DNA from: Cyrtodaria siliqua
Lineage: Eukaryota; Mollusca; Bivalvia; Adapedonta; Hiatellidae
Assembly: GCA_037043455.1 (NCBI GenBank)
Contig: JAWPHD010007159.1
Span: 62,001 to 126,000 of the forward strand
Direction: 5' to 3'
Length of the DNA: 64,000 bases
Part shown: positions 21,213 to 31,032 of the stretch, in pieces
How the letters are laid out: every line of letters begins with the position of its first letter
Position numbering within the stretch: the first letter of the stretch is position 1
Program-made: the position numbers and the translations under genes
The notes under the pieces: generated by a model
Databases searched by the model: none
What the model saw: only the letters and a program-made list of their open reading frames with translations
What the model was told of the DNA's origin: nothing

Positions 21213-22532
21213 TTAATCACCTTTGTAGTACAGTTTAAAACTTGATTTTTCAAAATTGAAAACTTGTGTAGTGAACTGTTTTACGGTTGCGAGGATGGTC
21301 CAAAAATGTAATCCCGGAAGATATTCTTCAGCTGTCTTTTTTAGTATCCGTTTACCATTTTCTATTTTTAGCTTAAGACGTGATGACCCATCATCATTAA
21401 ACAAACTAAAAATTTCTATATCAATGTTTGTATTCGTAACTGTATATGTAATGTCTGCTTCAACTACATAGCGCACGGGTTTTACAATTATTGCGCCTCC
21501 GGGACGTTCACCACCACCGGGATATTCTGTAGCATATTCTTCACTTTTTACAAGTGGATTGGTTACAAAAGTAAACGCCTGGAGAAACCCATCATGTTTG
21601 GTTCTTTCAAGTGGTTTTCGTGTCGGGTATGATACATAAGTAACATCAGCACCATAATCTTGAATAATACTGACTCCATCTATTGTATATTCAAAAATTA
21701 GAATCTGACCTAAATGTTCTACTTTTTCTCTCAACTCATCAATTATACCAAGAATTGCTGTGTGCCGACTACCAGACTTTTGATTAAATTGTTTCAAAAA
21801 AGCTATTTCACCATCAAAAGCTGCGTTTCTTGTTTCCTGGGCGGCTTTCAATTGCTTTGAAACATCATCAATAGCAGTCTCAAGTTTATCGGTGTTAACC
21901 AGTTTGCTCAGTGCAGTCTCAAGTTTATCAGTGTCAACCAGTTTGTTCAGAGCAGTCTCCAGCGACTTAACGTCAACCATTTTCTTTTTGATGTCTTCAA
22001 ATTCCTTGTTGATATCAGCAACGTTGGTGTTTATCTGCTCATTTAATATTTTAATTTGAGTTATTTCGGTAGTAAAAGCAGTTCTCATTTGTTTTGAAGC
22101 ATCAGCAATAGCTGTTTCTAGTTCATTATTGTCAACCATTTGTGTATTGATTTCCCCAATCCATGCATTAATATTTTGAACACCAGCTCTTATTTGTTCG
22201 CTTAATTTCTTGTAGTTTTCACTCTCTTCCAATACGTCTTCTTTCTTTTCTAACTCTTTCAAAGGATCACTCAGAAGTTTTATTTCATCTTTCAATCCGT
22301 TTTGAATTTCGAGCATTTTCTCGCGGTTTGCTTGTAACGTTGTTTGTATCAGACTTAGTTTATCTTCAACACCTGTTGTCAGTGTTTTCATCATGTCTGG
22401 AATTTTATCAATATTATAATCACGTATGATTTGTGCTACTCTTCTTACAGTAAATTGCCTTGTCACTGCATCATCTGCCTTTGTTGGATTACCAACATTG
22501 GTAATTTTATATATTATCCATGTTAAGCTCAC
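21213..22532 (-). CDS. Long coiled-coil, fibre-like virion protein
   Basis: The open frame has 439 codons. Its first ATG is at 22,394 (393 aa), but the part before it (NPTKADDAVTRQF) looks coding, so the native ATG may be lost. Residues about 45-285 are predicted coiled coil from heptad-like sequence, with two near-identical LETAL.KLV.TDK repeats around codons 193-220. The last 150 residues form a beta-rich head (FEYTIDGVSIIQDYGADV, then KSSFKLYYKGD at the end). A stalk plus head, next to a penton gene, suggests a receptor-binding fibre. I do not recognise the head fold. It is the first gene of the minus-strand block. Confidence 0.65.
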   Translation of the reverse strand: MSLTWIIYKITNVGNPTKADDAVTRQFTVRRVAQIIRDYNIDKIPDMMKTLTTGVEDKLSLIQTTLQANREKMLEIQNGLKDEIKLLSDPLKELEKKEDVLEESENYKKLSEQIRAGVQNINAWIGEINTQMVDNNELETAIADASKQMRTAFTTEITQIKILNEQINTNVADINKEFEDIKKKMVDVKSLETALNKLVDTDKLETALSKLVNTDKLETAIDDVSKQLKAAQETRNAAFDGEIAFLKQFNQKSGSRHTAILGIIDELREKVEHLGQILIFEYTIDGVSIIQDYGADVTYVSYPTRKPLERTKHDGFLQAFTFVTNPLVKSEEYATEYPGGGERPGGAIIVKPVRYVVEADITYTVTNTNIDIEIFSLFNDDGSSRLKLKIENGKRILKKTAEEYLPGLHFWTILATVKQFTTQVFNFEKSSFKLYYKGD

Positions 22533-22573
22533 TTCTCAAAACATTTTCCTGGTTTCTGCCGTTGTTAAGATAA
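22533..22573. promoter_or_regulatory. Divergent gene start region
   Basis: The minus-strand virion block and the plus-strand replication block start on either side of this short interval. A TATATAAAAT stretch (minus strand, near 22,505-22,514) lies just inside the fibre-like frame. Promoter function is inferred from layout only. Confidence 0.3.
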
Positions 22574-22888
22574 TTAACCAAATGTCTTTGTTTTACATAC
22601 TCAGACAGCACAATACCAGTCACAAAAGCAGTTAAACCTGCAGTAACAAAAGTGGTTAAACCTGCAGTAACAAAAGCAGTTAAGAAAGCAGTTAAGCCTA
22701 GAGTTAAGAAAGCAGTTAAACCTAAAGCTGAACACAAAGGCGAAAAACCTTACCGTTATAAGCCTAAATACGACTGGGAGAAAAAGAAAAAGAAAACCCC
22801 GGGGCGTATTGAAGTAATAGACATAACCCCGGAAGAATGGATTAAAATACAAAAAGATGAAGCAGAGCGTAAAAAATTAAACCGATGA
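22574..22888 (+). CDS. Basic Lys/Ala/Pro-rich repeat protein upstream of polB
   Basis: The frame is open from 22,574 to a TGA at 22,886-22,888 but has no ATG; a GTG is at 22,652. From 22,610 to 22,735 it encodes short repeats (VTKAVKPA, KKAVKPRVKKAVKP) like a histone H1 tail, then a distinct C-terminal region (KPYRYKPKYDWEKKKKK, then VIDITPEEWIKIQ). Such a basic protein could bind the genome or be an N-terminal part of the polymerase or terminal protein, which lies 10 bases downstream in another frame. The antisense hydrophobic ORFs across the repeat are shadows. I do not recognise a family. Confidence 0.5.
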   Translation, partial: LTKCLCFTYSDSTIPVTKAVKPAVTKVVKPAVTKAVKKAVKPRVKKAVKPKAEHKGEKPYRYKPKYDWEKKKKKTPGRIEVIDITPEEWIKIQKDEAERKKLNR

Positions 22889-22898
22889 TCTTGATTAC

Positions 22899-25800
22899 AT
22901 GGGAATAACATTTCCTGTTACTATCAAACAAATCCCAAAAATAGAAAAACAAAACAACATTTGTTTTAACATGTTTGGGTATGAAGATAATCAAGTATAC
23001 CCGTTGCACATATCAAAAAATAAAGCAGAAAAAACATGTGATATGCTTTTAATCACCGAAGAAGAAAAAAATCATTACGTGTGGATAAAAGATTTTAACA
23101 GTTTGATGTATAATCAAACGGCACACAAGGAAAGAAAATGGTTTTGTAAAACATGCTTGCAGTGCTTTAAATTTGAAAGAGTTCTGGAAAAACACAAACC
23201 TGTTTGTCTTTCACTAAATGGTAAGCAAGCAGTAGAAATGCCAAACAAAGATGAAAATGTTAAGTTTAAAAAAACTACGACAGACAGCTAATGGTTCCGT
23301 TTGTTATATATGCTGATTTTGAAGCAGTAACTGAAAGTATTTCTTTAGTATCGAACAATCCTACAAAATCACACACAGAAGCATATCAAAAACATACTGA
23401 TTGCGGTTATGGATACAAGGTTGTTTGTTGTTATGATGATCAATATTCAAAACCAGTTGTAACGTATAGAGGACCTGATGCTGTTTACAAGTTTTTAGAA
23501 AAAATGATAGCAGAAGAAAAGTGGTGCAAGAAAACTATGAATGTAAACTTTAAAAAAGATCTAGTAATGTCACAGAAAGAAGAAGCTAGAATCTAAAAAT
23601 CTAAATCATGCCATATTTGTGGTAATGGTTTTTCAATAACTCTTAAAAAAGATGACCCAATCCGTACAGTAGCATATGAAAACTCTCTTAGAAAAGTTAG
23701 GGACCATTGTCATATAACTGGAAAGTACAGGGGAAGCGCTCATGATATATGTAATATTAATTTCAGGTTGACTAGAAAAATACCTGTTGTGTTTCATAAC
23801 TTGAGAGGATATGACTCTCACTTCATAATGCAACACATCGGAAAGTTTAAACAAAACATAAATGTTATACCAAATAACATGGAAAAGTATATGGCTTTCA
23901 TGTTAGGAAAAAGTTTAGTATTTATTGATAGTTTTCAGTTTATGTCCCAATCATTAGATAATCTAGTAAAAAACGTTCCGTCGTTTCAATACATATCTCA
24001 AGAATATAGCGATAAAAAGCTAGACTTGCTAAAACGAAAAGGTGTTTATCCTTATGATTACATAACCAGTTTTGAACGCTTCGGGGATACTAAGTTACCT
24101 GGCAAAGATAGCTTTTATTCTCAATTAAATGATGAGCACATTTCAGAAGCGGATTATGAACACGCTAAAAGAAACAGGAAAACATTTAAGATTAAAAATA
24201 TGGGAGAATATCATGATCTGTATCTTAAGACTGATGTGCTGATGCTGACAGATGGTTTTGAAAACTTTAGAAAAATGTGCATTGAGTATTACAAATTAGA
24301 TCCTTGCCATTACTTCAGTAGTCCTGGGTTAGCCTGGGATGCATGCCTCAAGATGACTGGTATTCAACTTGACTTAATCACTGATATTGATCAATATTTG
24401 TTTGTGGAAAAAGGATTAAGAGGTGGTACGAGTTATATTGCAAATAGATATTCACAGGCCAACAATAAATATATGAAAAACTACAACAAGAAAAAAGAAA
24501 GCAAGTACATCATATATCTTGATGCCAATAACTTGTACGGGTGGGCCATGTGTCACCGTTACCTACTGGCAACTTCAAGTGGGTTGATAAGTTTGAAAAA
24601 GGAAAATCAAATTACATTGTTGAGTGCGATATCGAGTATCCTGAAAAACTACATGACTTGCATAATGATTATCCTCTCGCCCCAGAAAGTTTAAATATAA
24701 AAGATGAGTGGTTGTCAGACTATTGTGAAAATTTAAAACAAAAGTTTAATCTAGGAAATTGTAGTGTTAATAAACTTGTCACGCTGTTGAAAAATAAAGA
24801 AAAGTATGTCGTGCATTTTAGAAACTTAGAATTGTACAAAACGCTTGGATTAAAGGTGAAAAAAATACATCGAATACTACAGTTTGACGAATCAGAGTGG
24901 TTAAAGACATACATAGATTTTAATACTGCCAAGAGGACAGCTGGTAAAAATGCTTTTGAATAGGATTTCTTCAAACTGATGAACAATTCAGTTTTTGGTA
25001 AAACTATGGAAAACTTGAGAAAAAAAAAAAATGTTAAATTGATGTTCTTTTAAAATATGCGGCAAGACCTTCATTTATTTCTTGTAAAATGTTTAATAAA
25101 AATTTATTTGCTGTAAACAGAATAAAAGAACGATTAGTTTTAAATCGTCCTATTTATGTTGGCATGTGTATTTTAGACTTGTCAAAATATTTGATGTATG
25201 ATTACCATTACAACTATATCAAAAACAATTATGATAAAAAAGCTAAGTTATTATTTACTGATACCGATTCCTTGTGTTATGAAATAAAAACAAAAGATGT
25301 GTACGCAGACTTTTACAAGGATAAAGAACTGTTTGATAATTGTGATTATGATCCAAAAAGTCAGTTTCATTTTAATGATAATAAAAAAGTTATTGGCAAG
25401 ATGAAAGATGAAACGTGCGGAATGGAATACCCATTGTTGAATTTGTTGGGTTGCGAAGTAAACTATATTCATATGTGCTAGATAATGAGGTTAGCGCAAA
25501 GAAATGCAAGGGTGTTAAAAAGTGTGTTGTTAAAAAACAGATAGCACATGACGATTACAAAAATATTTTGTTTACGGCAACAGAAGCTCATCATAAGATG
25601 AAAGTTATTAGATCACAAAAGCATAACATAAGTACAGTCGAACCTCGATAGCTCGAAGTCAGCGGGATTATATGGATATGTTCGAGCTATCGGTGGCTTC
25701 GAGGCATCGAGGGAACGATAAACAACAAAATATCTATCCGAATTTGTGTACCGCCCGAAATAGTGTTACTTGTCTACGTGTGTATCGTTCTCGGTATGTA

Positions 25801-26554
25801 TTTTATGTTAATGCATCTTTGTTTAAACCTCATAACGGATATATAACATGTTATTGTTACACTGAAAGTACAAGAAAAACTGCAATAATGTGTTTGTTTT
25901 ATCATTTATTTAAGAAATATCACACAAATACATTTTAACATACATGCCGGAAGTCCGAATAATGAGAAACAAGGTAAGACTGGTTTCGGTACATAGAATT
26001 GAATACAGAAGACAATTGCGTAGCACATAATTAACTGTTGATATATCTTACTACACATACAGTTTGTACAGTTGTTTTATTTTAAAAAGTTCACTATACA
26101 TAAAATGTATCTGTCTATTATCGCTTTCAATCATAAATGTTCGCACCTTTAACAATCAACTTTACCTGTTTTCGCACTATGACCGAATTTGCTACAAGCA
26201 ACCGCGTCAATTACAATTAATATGGCCGACGTCGCGTGGCAACGGATCATCACCTTCGATTAAGCGAGGTTTAAATTCACACAAAAATGGATCTTCGGAC
26301 CGTAAAAAGTATTCGAGCGAGCCAGGGTATTCGTGAAATAATATTCGAATAATCCAGGATAAATTACATTGAATTATATAGGAGTTGTGTCGGGACCGGA
26401 AAATGTGTTCGAATTACCGATGGTATTCGAATCACCGGTGTTCGAGCTATCGAAGTTCGACTGTAGCTATGTAATAAATAAAAAAAGTTTATCAGCTTAT
26501 GATGATAAACGGTACATATTAGATAACGGACAAGATACGTTAGCATACAAGTAA
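22899..26554 (+). pseudogene. polB: Protein-primed DNA polymerase B, multiply broken
   Basis: The replicative polymerase. Parts in order: an N-terminal region with a C2H2-like CKTCLQCFKF (22,899-23,290); exonuclease motif I FVIYADFEAVTES near 23,300; a zinc-type CHICGNGF and HCHITGKYRG near 23,620-23,735; exonuclease motif II FHNLRGYDSHFIM near 23,790; exonuclease motif III YLKTDVLMLTD near 24,223; polymerase motif A YLDANNLYGWAM near 24,518; motif B KLMNNSVFGKTMENL near 24,975; motif C FTDTDSLCYE near 25,255; and a C-terminal SAYDDKRYILD near 26,495. Breaks are frame changes near 23,285, 24,555, 25,035 and 25,420, in-frame stops at 23,594-23,596 and 24,961-24,963, and a MITE at 25,635-26,463. 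The key Asp residues remain but no full protein can be made. Confidence 0.93.
25635..26463. mobile_element. Non-autonomous pogo/Tc1-mariner-like MITE inside polB
   Basis: 829 bases with terminal inverted repeats of about 23 bp (left begins CAGTCGAACCTCGATAGC; the complement of the right end begins CAGTCGAACTTCGATAGC), flanked by TA at 25,633-25,634 and 26,464-26,465. TA duplication and CAGT-type ends fit the Tc1/mariner-pogo group. GCTCGAA-type subterminal repeats recur inside. The ORFs within it show no transposase. Removing the element with one TA leaves polB's frame in register, so it hit a coding region directly. Confidence 0.85.
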
Positions 26555-26905
26555 GATGATATGCAGAGCGATGATGAAGACTACTGCCCGGTTCCGTCTG
26601 ACTTTGCTTAACGAGTTGCAAATGCTATTGAAAAACTTCGCCGAAAGTAGATCCGACGAAAGTAGACATAAAATAAAATTGCGCTCTCCTAAATAAAAAA
26701 AGTTTATCAGCTTATGATGATAAACGGTACATATAAGATAACGGACAAGATACGTTAGCATACAAGTAAGATGATATACAGAGCGATGATGAAGACTACT
26801 GCCCGGTTCCGTCTGACTCTGCTTAACGAGTTGCAAATGCTATTGAAAAACTTCGCCGAAAGTAGATTCGACGAAAGTAGACATAAAATAAAATTGCGCT
26901 CTCCT
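26476..26905. repeat. Tandem 215-bp duplication at the Polinton right end
   Basis: Units 26,476-26,690 and 26,691-26,905 are nearly identical. Each holds the last polB codons followed by the inner part of the right terminal repeat (GCAGAGCGATGATG type, then AATTGCGCTCTCCT). The second copy duplicates the polB tail outside the gene. Confidence 0.9.
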
Positions 26906-27355
26906 AACGAGTTGCAAATGTTATACTATTAAAATGACAAACCGGATTGATTAGTAGTATAGAAAGGGGGGGGGGGGGGGGGTGTGGGGGGGGGGGGGTA
27001 TGGGGTGGAGTTTTCCAGAGCGGGGTTGCTTGAGAAAACTGTTGAAATATGTTGGTGTTGATTTAGGCGTGACTTACATTTAGATCTTAGTAATACAAAT
27101 GAGAGTTACGCCGGATTGATTAGTAGTATAGAAAGGGGGGGGGGGGGGGGGGGGGTATCAGGCGAGTTTCCCTGAGCGGGGTTGCTTGAGAAAGCTGCTG
27201 AAATATGTTGGGGTGTTGATTTAGGCGTGACTTACATTTAGATCTTAGTGGTACAAAGGAGAGTTACGCCTGAGTACCCCCCTGAAATATTTCACTAGTT
27301 GTTCTCATTCCCCGCGAGGGAAAACTGGCCTCGTACCCCCACTTTCTATACTATT
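26555..27355. repeat. Polinton right terminal inverted repeat, internally duplicated
   Basis: It corresponds to the left terminal repeat in inverted order but is about twice as long, because the inner block is present twice (215-bp duplication) and the outer block about 1.6 times: a partial copy starts at 26,951 and a full one at 27,117, each beginning TTAGTAGTATAGAAAG plus a poly-G run (17+13 G and 21 G). Confidence 0.8.
26966..26998. repeat. Poly-G tract
   Basis: 17 G, TGT, then 13 G. The equivalent left-end position has only seven. A similar 21-G tract is at 27,135-27,155. Confidence 0.9.
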
Positions 27356-27361
27356 TATAAC
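27356..27361. repeat. Right target-site duplication TATAAC
   Basis: Matches 15,437-15,442 exactly. Confidence 0.7.
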
Positions 27362-27446
27362 ATTAAAATTATCTGTGTAAAGCAAGTCTGTATGTATTGA
27401 CAATGTGGGTTTTACTCTGGGTTTTGAAACAAAACATATTCTTTAG

Positions 27447-27755
27447 GGCTGGCATGGCGCAGTCGGTAGCGCGGCGGATTTGTAACCGGAGCCGCCGGGT
27501 TCAATCCTCCTTGGCGCCACTGAGGTTCTTGCCAAGACACTTTCCCTTAGCCTCGTCCGTCGGATGGGGACGTAAACCGGGCAGTACCGTGTATCGGTCT
27601 ATCCTCCGAGCACGTTAAAGAACCATAGGAATCTATTTGATAATAAGAGTAGGGCACGTTTCCCGGATTCCTATGTATCCGTCCCCTCTCTCTGGGGCAG
27701 CTCTAAATAACCTATAGTGTGTTGATGAGCCGTTAAACAACATTCGTTTCAATTC
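27447..27755 (+). mobile_element. tRNA-headed SINE with AATTC tail
   Basis: The head (27,450-27,520) has GGCATGGCGCAGTCGGTAGC, a D-arm with box A character, an anticodon-like loop with TGT and box B-like GGGTTCAATCC. A non-tRNA body follows, ending GCCGTTAAACAACATTCG plus CAATTCAATTC. Box A/B spacing fits a Pol III SINE. The head is not a working tRNA, because it runs straight into the SINE body. Confidence 0.7.
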
Positions 27756-27835
27756 AATTCATACATTTATAATTGTTTTTTTTCCCATAACCTAGCACTA
27801 GTCCTTCATAATAAGACTTTTGTATACCATATTTC

Positions 27836-27885
27836 ACATTTTTTTCTCTTTTTTTTTCTTTTTTCTTTTTTCTTTTTTTTTATTT
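27836..27885. repeat. Pyrimidine (T/C) tract
   Basis: About 50 bases of T with interspersed C. Confidence 0.85.
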
Positions 27886-28294
27886 TGCCTAAATGCGAAC
27901 AATAGTCAATATGAAAAAATAAAGATCACAATAATGAAGATTAAACGTGAAAAAAGCTACTGTATGATATCTAAAAATGGATATATATTTACATAATTGT
28001 TATAAACTTCCATTCTTGGCATTGATCTCAGCTCTCTGAAGCGCCGAGTGAAACGACGGAGCTATTATTTTTCAACATTTCAATTAAAGACACACCCGGT
28101 CAAACTGAGATAATAAATGTAATAACAGTCGTGACAGAAAAGAATGTAGTTAGAAGAGTTTATGGATGTGTAAACGTCTTGAAAACTGGTCGACATCACA
28201 TGTTAGGTTTCATCCTGCACTAAAACGAACACTCGTTAGTCTCTGTTTGGCTACCAAGATTTAAAGGACAAAGGTCATAGCAAAAAGAGAAGAA

Positions 28295-28640
28295 TATGGA
28301 CAAAAGAGGGCCTCAGGGAAGATTTTTGTAAATATATGGTAAACATATTTAAAAAAGACCTATTATTGTAGCAAAATAAAATTGTTTTTCATTTTAAGAC
28401 CAAAGGGTAATATAATAGGGCCTTAAAGATGATGAATTGAAAAGAGGGCCTCAGGGAAGATAATTTTACTAACTGGGCCACTGTCTTCTAAGAGCATTCA
28501 ATGCATTACAATATTAGGTAAAATATTTTATAAGAGGCTGATTATTGCAAAACCAAAAGAGGGAAACGGCTTTCAAAGAAGAAAAGAGGGCCTCATGAAA
28601 GATGTTATTGCTAAATGGGCCATTGTCTTGTAATAGCTTC
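28295..28640. repeat. Diverged 140-bp repeat, three units
   Basis: AAAGAGGGCCTCAGGGAAGA recurs at about 28,303 and 28,442, and a variant (AAAGAGGGCCTCATGAAAGA) at 28,583. GGGCCA(C/T)TGTCTT follows the last two. Non-coding. Confidence 0.75.
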
Positions 28641-30423
28641 TTTCCCTCGTGGTCGTTTCCAGACATGCTGTAACTTATGATATTCGATTGTTTAAATTGA
28701 ATTTGATTACATTGAATTAAATTCAAAATTTAGAAATACTTAAAAAAATTGCTTAATCCAGCTCTTTTTCCAAACAAATTTTTAATCCCACCAAGATTTG
28801 TTCCTGGGTCTTCTACCCTAAAAGGATAGACGTGTTTACCGATTACACCATAGAAGTGGTACATGTTTGTACTAAGAGCAAATGAACTAAAAAAAATTAA
28901 ACTGAAGTTTCTAATTTCACAGCAAAGTAGTTAAACTAGATTTAGCCCTGGCAACAGGGATTCATTTTGAATTCCAAACAATTTGACGAGCGATCAACGA
29001 AGTCAGTGTCACATATTGCAAATACAAGTAAAGGCCAAACTAACTGATGATAACACCATTTTAACCGATAATTTTGATCGGCAATTTGCTTCTAATGACA
29101 ATCCTGGCGCCTATTTGTTGTGCTTATAATATAAAGCAAATATAAATATGTGCCTAATAAATAAATAATTTTATATATGCAATTAATATAACATTTAAGC
29201 ACGAAAAGATTTAGATGTGAGTTGGCTGATGGGAGTCATCTGACGGATAGCTGGCAACATCCGTAAGATGAGGGTCATCAACATGAACCTGGTGGTTCAT
29301 TAAATCGGTTGGCTGGTTGTTTGAATGATTTACGTCATTTTTAGCACATGTTAGGCCATATATGATGATAGATATCATCCATGGTGGGGCACACCACTTT
29401 TTCCTGGGTAGAATTTTTTTTTTAATTTCGACCACCAAAGTGGTGATCCGTTTATTCTCCCCGTCATAGGTGCACGGGGGTCGGGGAGGACCATCCCTCT
29501 ATGCACCTTACAATATATTATGCATACAATTATAGACAATATAACAGTGAAAAAATTCAGATATAATGTGTAGAAAAGTTATGTGTTATTAATTGCAGAT
29601 TTTTTCTTTTTATCTATTCTTGGGGTAATGAGTGGGTGATCTGTGTTTGAGAACTTTAATTACAAAAACATTGTGATTGTTAAAATATCAATTGATAGTT
29701 GTATACCATATCTTAAATATAATTACTTGCATTACAAATTTATCTCCCGTTCATGACCAAGTAATAAATACAAAGTTTTTACAAATGTATTGAATAATAT
29801 AAGACTATGTTTATGTATGGTTTAAAGCATATTGGCATGAGATATGTACATATTTTACTTGTATTACAATTGTATGCTAAACTTTACATCATGATGTAGA
29901 TTACCAAGGGGTAATAACAAGCATCGACTTATCAAATAAAGCAATCGAATAATGACTAGTTTTAAAACTGCAAATGCCTGTCATACCTCTTGTTACATAA
30001 ACATGTGTTCCATAAGTTAAGATTTTTTTTAGAAAAAAGGTAGAAATAGTAGTGTATACCTTCTGCCCATCTGAAAGGACACGCTTTCTTATTTATTCCA
30101 ACTCGCAGTGAGAGAGTCGAGGTTTCAAACCATCCAAGCCACGGATGCAGTAAATCGGAATCAAACTTCCCGATTCAGATGTAACCTTTCTTATGTTTTT
30201 TGGGGCCCAGTAACTTCTAGGTATGGTTATATAAAATGTGTAACCTGTTGCTATAAATACTAAAATAATTTCCTCTGCTTTAACAAGGGCTTGCAACCAT
30301 ATACTAGATACGTATCATACGATGTATCTGTAGGCAGCATTAAAAAAAATTAGTGACTGTCCCGTTCATTTGTTTTGTACAATTTAAACAGAATTAATTT
30401 GGTGCATATAGTATATACAAACC
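28641..30423. other. Non-coding stretch
   Basis: AT-rich with short chance ORFs only. Around 29,430-29,510 a GC-richer patch has short inverted words (AGGTGCA/TGCACCT). I see no recognisable gene or repeat family. Confidence 0.45.
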
Positions 30424-30835
30424 ATCACGGTCTCTTTCAGCTTAAATCTACGTATATAAATGATGTCACGGTCTCTTTCAGCGTAAATCCACGTATATAA
30501 ATGACGTCACCGTCTCTTTCAGCGTAAATCCACGTATATAAATGACGTCACCGTTTCTTTCAACGTAAATCAACATATAAATGATATCACCGTCTCTTCC
30601 AGTGTAAATCCACATATAACTTCACTGTTAATTTCAGGTTGAATTTACATATAAAGACTTCACTGTTTAATATGTCCAGGGTAAATTCGCCGCATACATA
30701 TATATTAACTTCAGTGTTAATTTCAGGGTAAACATTTGCATATATAGTAACTTCAGTGTTAATTTCAGGTGAATTCAGGGACTTCTCTGTTAATTTCAGG
30801 ATAAATTTGCATATATAACTTCACTTATAAATTTT
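30424..30835. repeat. About 40-bp degenerate minisatellite with CRE/TATA-like words, block 1
   Basis: About 11 units. The best read TCACCGTCTCTTTCAGCGTA followed by AATCCACGTATATAAATGACG. Units at the left are near-identical and those to the right decay. The junction between units gives TATATAAATGACGTCA. Confidence 0.8.
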
Positions 30836-31032
30836 AGAAAAAAATAGTCAATAGAAAGAAAAAAATGAAAAAGAAAAATATAAGAACGCTTTTAAATGCA
30901 TGGGTTGACATTAGTTACCGTAAACAGTATTAAAGATAGAATTATGAAATGAATGTTTTACTGCATTTTTTCTCAATTTTAAAAAAACACACGCTTGCGA
31001 CGGTATGGGTTATGTTCCTAAAATATATAAAA

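Larger units (their letters stand above)
15443..27355. mobile_element. Polinton/Maverick (adintovirus-like) element, 11.9 kb
   Basis: The element is bounded by TATAAC duplications and inverted ends (AGTAGTATAGAAAG left; complement of the right end AATAGTATAGAAAG). It encodes the Polinton set: protein-primed DNA polymerase B on the plus strand and, on the minus strand, integrase, adenovirus-type protease, double jelly-roll capsid protein, penton-like protein and several small virion proteins. The genes face away from a divergent start near 22.5 kb. Family members are usually 15-20 kb, so this one is short, and no FtsK/HerA-type packaging ATPase is visible. Integrase, polB, the capsid gene and the PLA2-like segment are broken. 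A MITE lies in polB and the right end is internally duplicated. It is an inactive endogenous copy by inference. Confidence 0.92.

Noticed and set aside
22507..22852. Hydrophobic minus-strand ORFs opposite the basic repeat protein
   Set aside because: They are the antisense of a Lys/Ala/Pro repeat, which reads as Leu/Thr/Phe/Cys; a shadow.
25672..25938. ORF inside the MITE in polB as a transposase
   Set aside because: No DDE or helix-turn-helix features, too short, and it begins within the inverted-repeat region.
26064..26336. 90-codon ORF in the MITE
   Set aside because: No similarity I recognise and it lies in non-coding MITE sequence.
29430..29520. GC-rich patch as a tRNA or SINE
   Set aside because: Short inverted words only; no box A or box B that fits.
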